From NCBI GenBank assembly GCA_017882265.1, contig JADGPW010000109.1, positions 1 through 64,000 of the forward strand: a stretch of DNA of 64,000 bases. The letters are read 5' to 3'. Position numbers and translations under genes: made by a program. Every line of letters starts with the position of its first letter. Positions within the stretch are counted from its first letter, which is position 1. Below the pieces are notes generated by a model. The model made no database searches. It was not told where the DNA came from and was given only the letters and a program-made list of their open reading frames with translations. Positions 50,557 to 59,740 of this stretch are shown piece by piece. This DNA comes from Chitinophagaceae bacterium. GTDB taxonomy: Bacteria > Bacteroidota > Bacteroidia > Chitinophagales > Chitinophagaceae.

Positions 50557-51957
50557 TTATGTAACGAGTGATTGTATATAATCATAGATCCAGCTCAATA
50601 AACCTGTCAGTAATATCCCTGTACCACAAATGATCAATCCCAGTTTGGCGATGTTATTTGTTTTAATGGTGGGGATGGGGTGTTCATTTTTATCCATGAA
50701 CATGGCCCTTACTATTCTTAAATAGTAGTATAGGGAAATAACCATGTTCAAAGCAGCAATCGCAATGAACCAATAAGTTCCTTTTGATGCACCGGCGGTG
50801 ATGAGGAATAATTTTCCAAAGAATCCTGCCGTAGGCGGTATACCGGCCAGGGAAAACAGGGCCAGGGTCAGTATCCAGCTTAGGAATGGGTTGGTTTTAT
50901 AGAGGCCTTTATAATCCGAAATATTTTCTTTGCCGGAGGCCGTAGCAATAACACCGGCCACTCCAAAAGCTGCGAGGTTAGAGAATATATAAATAAGAAT
51001 GAAATAGACCACGGCCACAAGACCCGCACGATCATTACTGCTGATACCGACCAAAATAAAACCTACCTGGGCAATGGAGGAAAAGGCAAGGAAGCGTTTG
51101 ATATTTTGCTGACGTATAGCAAATAAATTGCCGATGACCATCGTGGCAATGGCCAATATCACCAGTATCGCATACCAAACTTCCTGCATCGGTTGAAATA
51201 CTTTGTACAGGGCGGTGATAAAAATGAACGCCACTGATCCTTTTGAAATGACAGAAAGGAAAGAAGTCACGGCAACCGGGGATCCTTCATACACATCCGC
51301 GGTCCATAAATGGAAAGGAACAATGGACAATTTGAATGCAAAGGCAGTGAACAGGAATACAAATGCCAGTACCTGCAGGGGCGATCCATCCAGTTGCTGG
51401 GGCAACTCGGCAAAACTTATTGTCCCGGTAGCGCCATACAGTAAAGAAATACCAAACAAAAGAATACCGGAAGAAAATGCCGAAGACAGGATCATCTTCA
51501 TAGCTCCTTCAGAAGAACGTTTTTTCCCGAGGTCAAAATTGGCCAGTGCGGCTACAGGGATCGTCGCCAGTTCCAGTGACAGAAAAAATATCAGCAGGTT
51601 GCCGCTGGAGATCATCAGGAACATCCCCAGCAGAGCTGATAAGATCAGCATAAAGAATTCAGGGAGTTGTTGTGATTTTTTCAGCCAATCGGTGAAGAGT
51701 AAGGAAATAAGGAACACACCGAAATTCAGGATACTTTTTTGAAACGCGATCAGCGGGTTGGTGAAAAACATATTACCAAACAAATGGCCTTCTTTTGTAA
51801 ATAAGAAACCCAATATAAAATTCAACAGCAACAGCACCTGTATGACGGGGAGTAAGGTCTCATTTTTCAACCCTTTGCCGATTTTAATAAACAGTAAAAG
51901 GAAAATGATGGCGGTAACCAACCATTCACTTTTCATCAATGTGAGAAATTCATTCAT
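50557..51957 (-). CDS. nuoN: NADH-quinone oxidoreductase subunit N
   Basis: 466 residues of an antiporter-like membrane subunit with about 14 helices. It has the LAALANFDLGKKRSSEGAMKMILSSAFSSG and HLWTADVYEGSPVAVTSFLSVISKGS motifs of NuoN, the latter with the lysine used for proton translocation. Last nuo gene of the operon, 11 bp after nuoM. It forms part of the membrane arm that pumps protons as quinone is reduced. Confidence 0.95.
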   Translation of the reverse strand: MNEFLTLMKSEWLVTAIIFLLLFIKIGKGLKNETLLPVIQVLLLLNFILGFLFTKEGHLFGNMFFTNPLIAFQKSILNFGVFLISLLFTDWLKKSQQLPEFFMLILSALLGMFLMISSGNLLIFFLSLELATIPVAALANFDLGKKRSSEGAMKMILSSAFSSGILLFGISLLYGATGTISFAELPQQLDGSPLQVLAFVFLFTAFAFKLSIVPFHLWTADVYEGSPVAVTSFLSVISKGSVAFIFITALYKVFQPMQEVWYAILVILAIATMVIGNLFAIRQQNIKRFLAFSSIAQVGFILVGISSNDRAGLVAVVYFILIYIFSNLAAFGVAGVIATASGKENISDYKGLYKTNPFLSWILTLALFSLAGIPPTAGFFGKLFLITAGASKGTYWFIAIAALNMVISLYYYLRIVRAMFMDKNEHPIPTIKTNNIAKLGLIICGTGILLTGLLSWIYDYIQSLVT

Positions 51958-51968
51958 CCCATCTTGTT

Positions 51969-53447
51969 TTATTTTCCACTAATTCTGTCCATTATCACTT
52001 GCGCTGCAGGTCGCAGCAGGTTATTTAACCAACCTGGCGCCACCCCGATTGCCACAATTCCAGCCACTAAAATGATGGCTGCCCATTTTTCATTCCAAGT
52101 CGCGTCTTTCAATTGTAAAAAATTTTCATTTTTTACCGGGCCCATTACCGTTTGCCCAATAGCTCTTAAAATATATACCGCGGTTACTACTATCGACATG
52201 GCGGCAATGATCGTAGCTATTCGATGGAAGGTATCATCCACCTGCCAGGAACCCATGAAAACCGTGATCTCAGCTACAAAACCGCTTAGCCCGGGTAATC
52301 CGAGGGAACATAGCCCAACAATAAAGAATACCGTTGAAATAAACGGCATCACTTTCATCAGCCCCCCCATTTCAGCCACCATACGGGTATGCGTTCTGTC
52401 GTATATCATCCCGATCACGGCGAAGAAAAGGGCTGTCATCAAACCATGCGATACCATCTGCAGCAGCGCCCCGGTAATGGCCGTCTGGGTCAACATGCCG
52501 ATACCCAGCAAACTGAAACCTACATGGCTCACTGATGAGTACGCGTTGATATATTTCAGATCCTTCTGCATCATGGTGGCAAAGGCGCCATATAAAATGG
52601 CTATCGCGGAAAGAATAATAATGATATTGGCATATTCTTTCGCGCCTTCCGGCAGCAGGTAAGTAGCCACCCTTAGACAACCATACCCACCCAATTTCAT
52701 GGAAATACCTGCCAGGAACATTGACCCGGCTGTGGGTGCAGATGAATGTCCATCAGGCACCCAGGTATGAAATGGAAATAATGCGGTGAATACTCCAAAT
52801 CCAATAAACAGGAACGGGAATATGATATGCTGAATATTGCCGGGGATATTTGTTTTTGATAAACTCAACAGATCAAAACTATGCCCGGCTGTAAAGTATA
52901 AACCAAGAATTCCGACCAATATCAGTGCCGACCCGCCCATCAGCATCAGCGCCAGCTTATTGGCGCTATATTCTTTCCGGCCGCTACCCCAGATGCCGAT
53001 CAGCAGGTATTTTGGTATCACCGAAATTTCGAGGAAGAAGAATAAAATAAAAAGATCAAGTGAAATGAAAAAGCCATAAGCGCCCAGGGCAAGTAGTATA
53101 AGCAGAAAGTAGAACTCCTTTGTCATCTTTTCTATATTCCAGGAAACCAGCACACCCGCCATCACTACAAAAGAGGTAAGTAAAACCATGGCCACCGAGA
53201 TACCATCCACACCAATATGGAAATTGATATTCAGCGCAGCAAACAATTTGTAATGTTGTTCAAACAGCATTTGAGCTGTATTGTTGGCAGCCCTTTCCTG
53301 GCGAAAAGCAAACAGTAAGGCAATAGCCAGCCCTAGTTGTGCAAGGGAGCCCAGCAGGGAGATCCATTTTACCTGTTGTTTATTCCGGGATAACAACACG
53401 GCCAAAGCCGTCAGCACCGGGAGACCTATGAGTAATAATAGATTCAT
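51969..53447 (-). CDS. nuoM: NADH-quinone oxidoreductase subunit M
   Basis: 492 residues, antiporter-like subunit. Motifs: FFFLEISVIPKYLLIGIWG, the conserved LFPFHTWVPDGHSSAPTAGSMFLAGISMKLGGYGCLR and YINAYSSVSHVGFSLLGIG. The conserved glutamate of the first block and the lysine of the last are in place. Preceded by a 103-bp gap filled by 7-bp-periodic arrays (53456-53544). Confidence 0.95.
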   Translation of the reverse strand: MNLLLLIGLPVLTALAVLLSRNKQQVKWISLLGSLAQLGLAIALLFAFRQERAANNTAQMLFEQHYKLFAALNINFHIGVDGISVAMVLLTSFVVMAGVLVSWNIEKMTKEFYFLLILLALGAYGFFISLDLFILFFFLEISVIPKYLLIGIWGSGRKEYSANKLALMLMGGSALILVGILGLYFTAGHSFDLLSLSKTNIPGNIQHIIFPFLFIGFGVFTALFPFHTWVPDGHSSAPTAGSMFLAGISMKLGGYGCLRVATYLLPEGAKEYANIIIILSAIAILYGAFATMMQKDLKYINAYSSVSHVGFSLLGIGMLTQTAITGALLQMVSHGLMTALFFAVIGMIYDRTHTRMVAEMGGLMKVMPFISTVFFIVGLCSLGLPGLSGFVAEITVFMGSWQVDDTFHRIATIIAAMSIVVTAVYILRAIGQTVMGPVKNENFLQLKDATWNEKWAAIILVAGIVAIGVAPGWLNNLLRPAAQVIMDRISGK

Positions 53448-53455
53448 CAGTTGAG

Positions 53456-53544
53456 TATCGAATATTGAACAGGGAACGATGATTGATGAAGTAGTTCAGG
53501 GTGGCCTGATTCGATAATCGTTATTCTATGTTCGTTATTCATTA
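53456..53544. repeat. inverted heptamer arrays between nuoL and nuoM
   Basis: Left arm TATCGAA, TATTGAA, CAGGGAA, CGATGAT and TGATGAA (53456-53490). Right arm TTCGATA, ATCGTTA, TTCTATG, TTCGTTA and TTCATTA (53510-53544). The two could fold together within the operon transcript. Confidence 0.7.
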
Positions 53545-53550
53545 TTATTT

Positions 53551-55491
53551 TTATTTCCATATATAAATAAACAGGGCTGCCAGTACAATAACACCGGTTA
53601 AAAAATAAATAGCATATTGCTGTACTTTTCCTGATTGTACTTTTTTTATTCCTTCTGAAGCCGCCTGGATGCTGGTACCGGTCAGGTTGACCAATCCATC
53701 AACCACATTCCGGTCAAACCAGGCAGCGGGTCTTGCGATGAGATTGAATATGATTTTCTTTGTTATAAACAGGTAGATTTCATCAATATAAAATTTATGG
53801 TAAGCTGCTTTATAGAAACCGCCCAATGATGCCGCTAACCTGGCGGATCTGTTATTTTGTTTTTTGTATAACCACAGGGCGGCCATGATACCGGTAAGGC
53901 CCAGGGCCACCGGCGCAATGGAAAAAACTAAATTGATTTTTGAAACCAGTGGTTTTCCGTCAATGCTTACAAATTCGCCAAATGGGATAAAGCCTGCTGC
54001 CGCCGCCCCCACTCCTAATAATACCAGGGGTAACATCATGGCAAAACCACCTTCCTTGCCCGCCGTAGCTTTAGCGAAGGTGGGCGTCTCTTTATTCCAG
54101 AAAATACTAAAATATAAACGGAACATATAAAAGGCGGTTAGACCGGATGTAATTAATGCGATCCAGTAAACGGCCATATTGTTCTGATAAGCCGCGTGAA
54201 GAATTTCCTCTTTGCTGAAAAAACCTGCAAAGGGCGGAATACCTGCAATAGCAAGACAGGCAATTAAGAAAGTAATATGTGTAATGGGCAAATACTTTCT
54301 CAGGCCACCCATATCTTTTATATCATTACTATGTACATAATGAATAACAGCTCCTGCCCCGAGGAAGAGCAATGCTTTGAACATCGCATGGGTAAATAAA
54401 TGGAACATAGAGGCCGTATACCCAGATCCTGCTTCACCACCATATTTTGAAACACCCAATGCAAACATCATAAAACCGATCTGCGACATGGTAGAATAAG
54501 CCAGTACTCTTTTTATATCTGTCTGGGTACATGCAATGACAGCAGCCAGGATAGCTGACAGGGCACCTACCCAGCCGACTATTTCCAATACTCCCGGCGT
54601 AGTAATGGAAAATACGGGGAATAATCTGGCCACCAGGTAAACGCCGGCAACGACCATGGTAGCGGCATGTATCAGTGCAGAAACCGGGGTTGGACCTTCC
54701 ATCGCATCAGGCAACCAGATATGCAGCGGGAACATGGCGCTTTTTCCGGCGCCACCAATGAATACCAGGGCTGCGCCCCATGTCAATGCACTGGCGCCAA
54801 GGAATGAATAAGCTGTGGCTGTTTTTACGACATTGGATTCGGGGGAAGTTAAGCGTTGAATAAGTGTACCAATATCCAATGTTCCTGCACTATAAGATAA
54901 TACTAATATGCCGATCAAAAAACCAAGGTCAGCAAAACGGGTCACAATAAATGCTTTTTTACAGGCGGCTACGGCACTTGGTTTATCGTAATAAAAACCG
55001 ATCAATAAAAAGGAGGAGACACCAACCCCTTCCCAGAAAATATACATCTGGAAAATATTAGATGCCAATACCAGCCCCAGCATCGAGAAAGTAAACAATC
55101 CAAGAAATGAATAATAAGTGGAAAAACGCTTTTCCCCTTTCATATAGCCGAGGCTATAGATGTGTACCATCAGCGAAATAAAAGTCACCACCACCAGCAT
55201 CATCACGGAGATCGGGTCGATAATAATCCCCATATCAATCGAGACCCCTTTGTAAAATTCAAGCCAGGTTAATTGCAGCAAAACAAATTTCTGGTAAACT
55301 CCATCCACTTTACCATATACAAAAAAATATTCATAGGCTGTGTACAAGGCGAGGATGGTAGCTGCCAGCAAGAGGGCAGTTCCGATAAGACCAGCACTTT
55401 TCTTAAACAATTTTTGGCCAAATAAGCCCAGCAATAAAAACCCGGCAAGCGGTAATAAAGGGATCAGTGCTATGGTGGTGGCATTAGGCAT
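53551..55491 (-). CDS. nuoL: NADH-quinone oxidoreductase subunit L
   Basis: 646 residues, the largest antiporter-like subunit, with the long C-terminal lateral helix (ITKKIIFNLIARPAAWFDRNVVDGLVNLTGTSIQAASEGI). Conserved motifs include FWEGVGVSSFLLIGFYYDKPSAV, HIWLPDAMEGPTPVSALIHAATMVVAG and KRVLAYSTMSQIGFMMFALG. After about residue 470 an unusual ETPTFAKATAGKEG segment sits in a loop between helices. It is encoded by a dispersed-type repeat at 54055-54092. Confidence 0.95.
   Translation of the reverse strand: MPNATTIALIPLLPLAGFLLLGLFGQKLFKKSAGLIGTALLLAATILALYTAYEYFFVYGKVDGVYQKFVLLQLTWLEFYKGVSIDMGIIIDPISVMMLVVVTFISLMVHIYSLGYMKGEKRFSTYYSFLGLFTFSMLGLVLASNIFQMYIFWEGVGVSSFLLIGFYYDKPSAVAACKKAFIVTRFADLGFLIGILVLSYSAGTLDIGTLIQRLTSPESNVVKTATAYSFLGASALTWGAALVFIGGAGKSAMFPLHIWLPDAMEGPTPVSALIHAATMVVAGVYLVARLFPVFSITTPGVLEIVGWVGALSAILAAVIACTQTDIKRVLAYSTMSQIGFMMFALGVSKYGGEAGSGYTASMFHLFTHAMFKALLFLGAGAVIHYVHSNDIKDMGGLRKYLPITHITFLIACLAIAGIPPFAGFFSKEEILHAAYQNNMAVYWIALITSGLTAFYMFRLYFSIFWNKETPTFAKATAGKEGGFAMMLPLVLLGVGAAAAGFIPFGEFVSIDGKPLVSKINLVFSIAPVALGLTGIMAALWLYKKQNNRSARLAASLGGFYKAAYHKFYIDEIYLFITKKIIFNLIARPAAWFDRNVVDGLVNLTGTSIQAASEGIKKVQSGKVQQYAIYFLTGVIVLAALFIYIWK
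54055..54092. repeat. repeat-derived insertion in nuoL (FAKATAGK)
   Basis: On the minus strand the segment around CTTCGCTAAAGCTACGGCGG encodes TFAKATAGKE. This sequence type recurs as an in-frame insertion in unrelated Bacteroidota proteins, from memory. Only one copy is in this window. Confidence 0.6.
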
Positions 55492-55497
55492 AGTTGT

Positions 55498-55812
55498 TTA
55501 ATACTTTAGGTCTTCCGCATTCCCTACATCGATCGATTGGTGACTCCGGTATAAATTGATAATAATAGCTATGGCCAAAGCTGCTTCAGCGGCGGCAATA
55601 GCTATGATAAACACGGTAAAGAACAGCCCGTCCATTTTTTGCGGCCATAGGTATTTATTGAAAGCAATGAAATTCAGGTTCACACTGTTCAATATAAGTT
55701 CTATACTCATAAGCATCGTAATAAGATTTCTACGGGTAAGAAAGCCGTACACACCAATAAAGAACAGGGCGGCGCTGATGAATAGTATATGGTATAGTCC
55801 GGGTGCCAGCAT
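55498..55812 (-). CDS. nuoK: NADH-quinone oxidoreductase subunit K
   Basis: 104 residues with three transmembrane helices and the conserved in-membrane glutamates (NLITMLMSIELILNSVNLNF and AAAEAALAIAIIINLYR). The stop is 6 bp before nuoL. It is preceded by a 110-bp AT-rich gap after nuoJ, which is longer than the other gaps in the distal half of the operon. Confidence 0.95.
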   Translation of the reverse strand: MLAPGLYHILFISAALFFIGVYGFLTRRNLITMLMSIELILNSVNLNFIAFNKYLWPQKMDGLFFTVFIIAIAAAEAALAIAIIINLYRSHQSIDVGNAEDLKY

Positions 55813-55922
55813 AATTATTACCGAAAAACGAATAAGGGAAAATAAATTTTGAACAGAGTCCGGTTATTCACTTTCATTTTTATTATTTTTCTTTACTTCA
55901 TTAAGTTCTTTTTTGTACTGTT

Positions 55923-56483
55923 TTATTCCTTTCCCGTGTGATCAGGTGAGGATGTTCCTGGTTCATTATCCGTTATTTTCTTTTCTTTCATGGCAATTAC
56001 AATGCAGCCAATCATCGCTGCCAGTAATAACATACTCACCACTTCAAAGGGTAAAGCATAGCCCTCATCATTCATACTAAGCATTTTTTGTCCGATAGCG
56101 GCTACACTTACAGGTACCCCGGTTTCCGCGGGTTCATAAAATGCATGTTGATAAACCTGGATAATAGTGAGTCCAAAGCCACAAAACACAGCTAATGCTG
56201 CAAAAAGCTTCCGACCGATCTTTTGTTTTTGTAATTTTTCCCCGGCCTGCTGGGTCAGGAATATGGAGAAAATGATCAGCACCACAATGCCTCCTACATA
56301 TACCACCACCTGTACAGCGGCTATAAACTGGTAATTAAGCCAGAAATAAAGACCGGCAATACCGATTAAAGTAAACAGCAGGTAAATAGCTGCACGGAAG
56401 ATCTGGCGGGTTGACACCGATAACACCCCATTGACAAGAGTAAGAGCCGCTAATAAATAAAATATGACAGTTGAACCGTTCAT
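55923..56483 (-). CDS. nuoJ: NADH-quinone oxidoreductase subunit J
   Basis: 186 residues with five transmembrane helices (signature YLLFTLIGIAGLYFWLNYQFIAAVQVVVYVGGIVVLIIFSIFLT). The hydrophilic C-terminal tail (KITDNEPGTSSPDHTGKE) is about 15-20 residues. The start codon overlaps the nuoI stop by one base, implying translational coupling. Confidence 0.95.
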   Translation of the reverse strand: MNGSTVIFYLLAALTLVNGVLSVSTRQIFRAAIYLLFTLIGIAGLYFWLNYQFIAAVQVVVYVGGIVVLIIFSIFLTQQAGEKLQKQKIGRKLFAALAVFCGFGLTIIQVYQHAFYEPAETGVPVSVAAIGQKMLSMNDEGYALPFEVVSMLLLAAMIGCIVIAMKEKKITDNEPGTSSPDHTGKE

Positions 56484-56959
56484 TATTCTACTCCTTCTTT
56501 GATTTTTGATCCCGGTTTATTCAGAATTTTAGTCAACTCGCTTCTGTCAAATACACTGTGTTCAAAAGTTTGCGCCATTTTGATAGCATCGGTTGGGCAA
56601 GCGATGATACACAGGTTACACATCGTACAAAGCTCCAGGTGATATACAAACTTATCAATGGCTTTTTTCTTTTTCCCATCAGGGGTGATATCAAATTTGG
56701 TGATGATCTTGATCGTGGCGTTAGGACAGGCAAGCTCACAGGCGGTACACCCGGTGCAGAGGTGTTCATTGTTCTCATCATGGAGCATCACTACTTCACC
56801 TTTAAACCGTTCCGGGAGATGTAATGTATCCTTATTGTCAGGATATTGCTGGGTAATGATCTCTTTATGATGGGTGAAATAATAACCTGTTCTTCGCATA
56901 CCTTTCAGCAACGATCGCACCGCATTCCAAACATCTTTTATATATTTTACAATAAACAT
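56483..56959 (-). CDS. nuoI: NADH-quinone oxidoreductase subunit I
   Basis: 158 residues with two [4Fe-4S] motifs: Cys68/71/74/78 (CTGCTACELACP) and Cys111/114/117/121 (CTMCNLCIIACP). These are clusters N6a and N6b, which pass electrons to NuoB. With NuoEFG absent, NuoI is the probable entry point for electrons, for instance from ferredoxin. It lies 3 bp after nuoH and overlaps nuoJ. Confidence 0.95.
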   Translation of the reverse strand: MFIVKYIKDVWNAVRSLLKGMRRTGYYFTHHKEIITQQYPDNKDTLHLPERFKGEVVMLHDENNEHLCTGCTACELACPNATIKIITKFDITPDGKKKKAIDKFVYHLELCTMCNLCIIACPTDAIKMAQTFEHSVFDRSELTKILNKPGSKIKEGVE

Positions 56960-56962
56960 AAT

Positions 56963-58039
56963 TTAAAAATGCCATTTTAATATCGCCATGGCTGTTACCA
57001 GTAATAAATTGACCATACTTATGGGTAATAAATATTTCCATTCCAGGTTGAGCAACTGGTCGATCCTTAAACGCGGGAAAGTCCATCTGAACCACATAAT
57101 GACGAATATCAGGAAGAAGGTTTTTCCAAAGAACCATAAGCTGGAAGGGATATAATCCATCACATGATTGAACCCTGCCCAATGACCAATGTGAAAAGGC
57201 ATCCAACCGCCCAGGAATAAAGTAGCTCCTATCGCGCAAACAATAAATACATTCACATACTCCGCAAGGAAGAATAAAGCGAATTTCATTCCCGAATATT
57301 CAGTATGGAAGCCAGCGGTAAGTTCTGATTCAGCTTCTGCAAGGTCAAAAGGCGCCCGGTTGGTCTCAGCTGTTACTGCGATAATAAAGGTGACAAAAGC
57401 GATGACAGCAGGAATATGTCCTTTGAATATCCACCAGCCATCGGCCTGCGATTGTATAATATCAGAAACTCTGAGACTCCCTGTCAGCACGACAATAGAT
57501 AAAACAGATAGGCCGGCAGATAATTCATAGCTGACGATCTGTGCCCCACTACGCATGGCACCCATGAGAGAGTATTTATTATTACTCGCCCAGCCGGCCA
57601 TTAATATGCTGATGACCATCATGGATGAAATTGCAGATACATACAGTACCCCGATATTCAGATCCCATAACTGAAAATCTTTGGCAAAAGCGATGGGCGC
57701 CATCAGCAGCATGGCTACAATCATGGCAATAAAAGGAGCCAGGTTGAATAAAAGTTTATCGGCTCCGGTAGGAGTTAATCCTTCTTTCACCAATAATTTC
57801 AATGTATCGGCTAATGACTGAAACATTCCTTTCGGGCCTACCCGGTTGGGGCCGAGCCGTATCTGCATCCAGGCTGACACTTTTCTTTCCATGATCACCA
57901 GCACCAATCCCAGGCCGGCGAATAAACCAATGACGGCAACGCCGGCAATCACCATTTCAATAATGATGGTCAATGTCGGGTTGAAGGTTTGGCTCAACCA
58001 TTCATGTATACTATTTGATATTCCTGAAAAACTCCACAT
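56963..58039 (-). CDS. nuoH: NADH-quinone oxidoreductase subunit H
   Basis: 358 residues with eight transmembrane helices; the quinone-site signatures ERKVSAWMQIRLGPNRVGPKGMFQSLADTLKLL and RAPFDLAEAESELTAGFHTEYSGMKFALFFLAEY are present. It is preceded by a 62-bp gap from nuoD where nuoE, nuoF and nuoG would stand in a 14-gene operon; that gap contains a dispersed 22-bp repeat. Confidence 0.95.
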   Translation of the reverse strand: MWSFSGISNSIHEWLSQTFNPTLTIIIEMVIAGVAVIGLFAGLGLVLVIMERKVSAWMQIRLGPNRVGPKGMFQSLADTLKLLVKEGLTPTGADKLLFNLAPFIAMIVAMLLMAPIAFAKDFQLWDLNIGVLYVSAISSMMVISILMAGWASNNKYSLMGAMRSGAQIVSYELSAGLSVLSIVVLTGSLRVSDIIQSQADGWWIFKGHIPAVIAFVTFIIAVTAETNRAPFDLAEAESELTAGFHTEYSGMKFALFFLAEYVNVFIVCAIGATLFLGGWMPFHIGHWAGFNHVMDYIPSSLWFFGKTFFLIFVIMWFRWTFPRLRIDQLLNLEWKYLLPISMVNLLLVTAMAILKWHF

Positions 58040-58040
58040 A

Positions 58041-58062
58041 CCCCCAGCCCCTAAAGGGGAGT
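58041..58062. repeat. dispersed 22-bp repeat (copy b) in the nuoD-nuoH gap
   Basis: Contains CCCCTAAAGGGGAGT preceded by CCCCCAG; one mismatch from the copy at 35477-35498. It starts 1 bp upstream of the nuoH ATG. Confidence 0.7.
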
Positions 58063-58101
58063 TTGATCTTTATTGTTATTAAAACTTATTATCAATCGTC
58101 A

Positions 58102-59238
58102 TCATCTGTCAATATCGGGTATTACCAGATCCAATGTTCCCATCATAGCTACCAGGTCACCCAGTTTACTACCCCTGGCGATATGGTCCAGTACAGAAAG
58201 ATTTGAAAATCCCGGCGAACGGAATTTAATTCTGTAAGGTGTTGTTCCATTTTCACTCACGATATAAACACCGAGTTCTCCACGGGCTGTTTCCACCCTC
58301 GAATAATATTCTCCTTTGGGTAATTTTAATACGGCTTTTGTTTTTGCCTGGAAATCTCCTTCAGGTATATTATCTATCAATTGTTCAATAATGCGAATAG
58401 ATTGCTGCATTTCCCCGATCCGGATCATGTAACGGGCAAATGAATCACCGGCGGATTCCAGCACTTCATCGAACTCCAGCTTATCATATATCTCATAGGG
58501 ATAAAGTTTCCGGATATCACTGCTTACACCACTACCTCGTGCCGTAGGGCCGGTGCAACCATAAGAAACAGCATCTTCGGGTGATAAATAACCAATCCCT
58601 TTCATCCTGTTCTGGAAAATGATATTCCCGGTAACCAACTCATCGTATTCATGGATCTTACGTTTATAGAGCTGAATAAACTCTTTTGTTTTTTTCTGGA
58701 AGTCCGGGTGAAGATCTGCCATGACGCCTCCCGGTACGATATAGTTCATGGTCAGCCTGGCCCCGCAGGTATCCTCCATGATGTCATTGATTGTCTCTCT
58801 TTCCCGAAATGCATGGAAGAACGGCGTAAAAGCACCCAGGTCCATCGCCATAGCGCCCCACCAAAGTTCATGCGATGCAATTCTGGTCAGTTCATCCATT
58901 AGGATCCTTATGACCTGCGCTCGTGGAGGTATTTCCACCTGTAAACCTTTTTCTACACATAAAGCACAAGCATGGTTATTGATATGCGCGGATAAATAAT
59001 CCATCCGACTGGTCACATAAATGAATTGCCGGTAAGAGAGGCTCTCACACATTTTTTCAATGGAGCGGTGGATATAACCTAAATGAGGCTCTACTTTTTT
59101 TATCGTTTCCCCATTCAAGGTAATCACAAGATGCAGCACTCCATGTGTCGCCGGATGTTGCGGACCCACATTGATGACCATATCACCCTCTATTCCTGGT
59201 TGCGAAGCATCTTTGATTATTTCTGTTTGCCTGTACAT
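58102..59238 (-). CDS. nuoD: NADH-quinone oxidoreductase subunit D
   Basis: 378 residues of the 49-kDa subunit: NVGPQHPATHGVLHLVITLNGE, PHLGYIHRSIEKMCESLSYRQFIYVTSRMDYLSAH and a C-terminal GTLDLVIPDIDR. These line the quinone-reduction site next to cluster N2. It is a separate protein rather than a NuoCD fusion. It lies 20 bp after nuoC. Confidence 0.95.
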   Translation of the reverse strand: MYRQTEIIKDASQPGIEGDMVINVGPQHPATHGVLHLVITLNGETIKKVEPHLGYIHRSIEKMCESLSYRQFIYVTSRMDYLSAHINNHACALCVEKGLQVEIPPRAQVIRILMDELTRIASHELWWGAMAMDLGAFTPFFHAFRERETINDIMEDTCGARLTMNYIVPGGVMADLHPDFQKKTKEFIQLYKRKIHEYDELVTGNIIFQNRMKGIGYLSPEDAVSYGCTGPTARGSGVSSDIRKLYPYEIYDKLEFDEVLESAGDSFARYMIRIGEMQQSIRIIEQLIDNIPEGDFQAKTKAVLKLPKGEYYSRVETARGELGVYIVSENGTTPYRIKFRSPGFSNLSVLDHIARGSKLGDLVAMMGTLDLVIPDIDR

Positions 59239-59258
59239 TGAGTATTCAATTGCTATAC

Positions 59259-59717
59259 TTACAACTTTACCATGTTGATCGGGTCTTCAAAATCTTTTCT
59301 CATAGGGTTCTTTCCTTCCCATCCGTCCGGAAGTATCAGCAATCGCAGATCCGGGTGGTTTAGAAAATTCACCCCAAACATTTCATACACTTCTCTTTCA
59401 TGAAAGTCAGCCGTTTTCCATATCCCCGATACGGATTCAATTTGAGGGTTGTTCCTGTCAAGCTTTGATTTAACGACAAGGTTGTGCCGAAATGCTGTCG
59501 ACGATAAATGATACACCATTGTCAGGTGCGTCTTCCAGTCAATACAGGTCAGGCAAAACAGATAATCAAATAATAGGGAAGCATCATTGCGTAATTGCTG
59601 CGCCTGGGCTAACCAGTCTTCTGGCGCCATAGTTATATTGAGCCATTCTCCCCCTTCTTCCACGGGAGCGGAAGGGAATAATTCACCCATCTTTATTTTT
59701 AATTCTACTTTTGTCAT
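59259..59717 (-). CDS. nuoC: NADH-quinone oxidoreductase subunit C
   Basis: 152 residues of the 30-kDa subunit with DYLFCLTCIDWKTHLTMVYHLSS, SGIWKTADFHEREVYEMFGVNFLNHPDLRLLILPDGWEGKNPMRKDF. It is short at the N-terminus. It is a structural hydrophilic subunit contacting NuoB and NuoD. It lies 23 bp after nuoB. Confidence 0.95.
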   Translation of the reverse strand: MTKVELKIKMGELFPSAPVEEGGEWLNITMAPEDWLAQAQQLRNDASLLFDYLFCLTCIDWKTHLTMVYHLSSTAFRHNLVVKSKLDRNNPQIESVSGIWKTADFHEREVYEMFGVNFLNHPDLRLLILPDGWEGKNPMRKDFEDPINMVKL

Positions 59718-59740
59718 TAATTCATCGCCATTATAAAATG

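Noticed and set aside
51203-52662. Plus-strand open frames over the nuoN and nuoM genes
   Set aside because: They are antisense to well-conserved complex I subunits and show no protein-like features.
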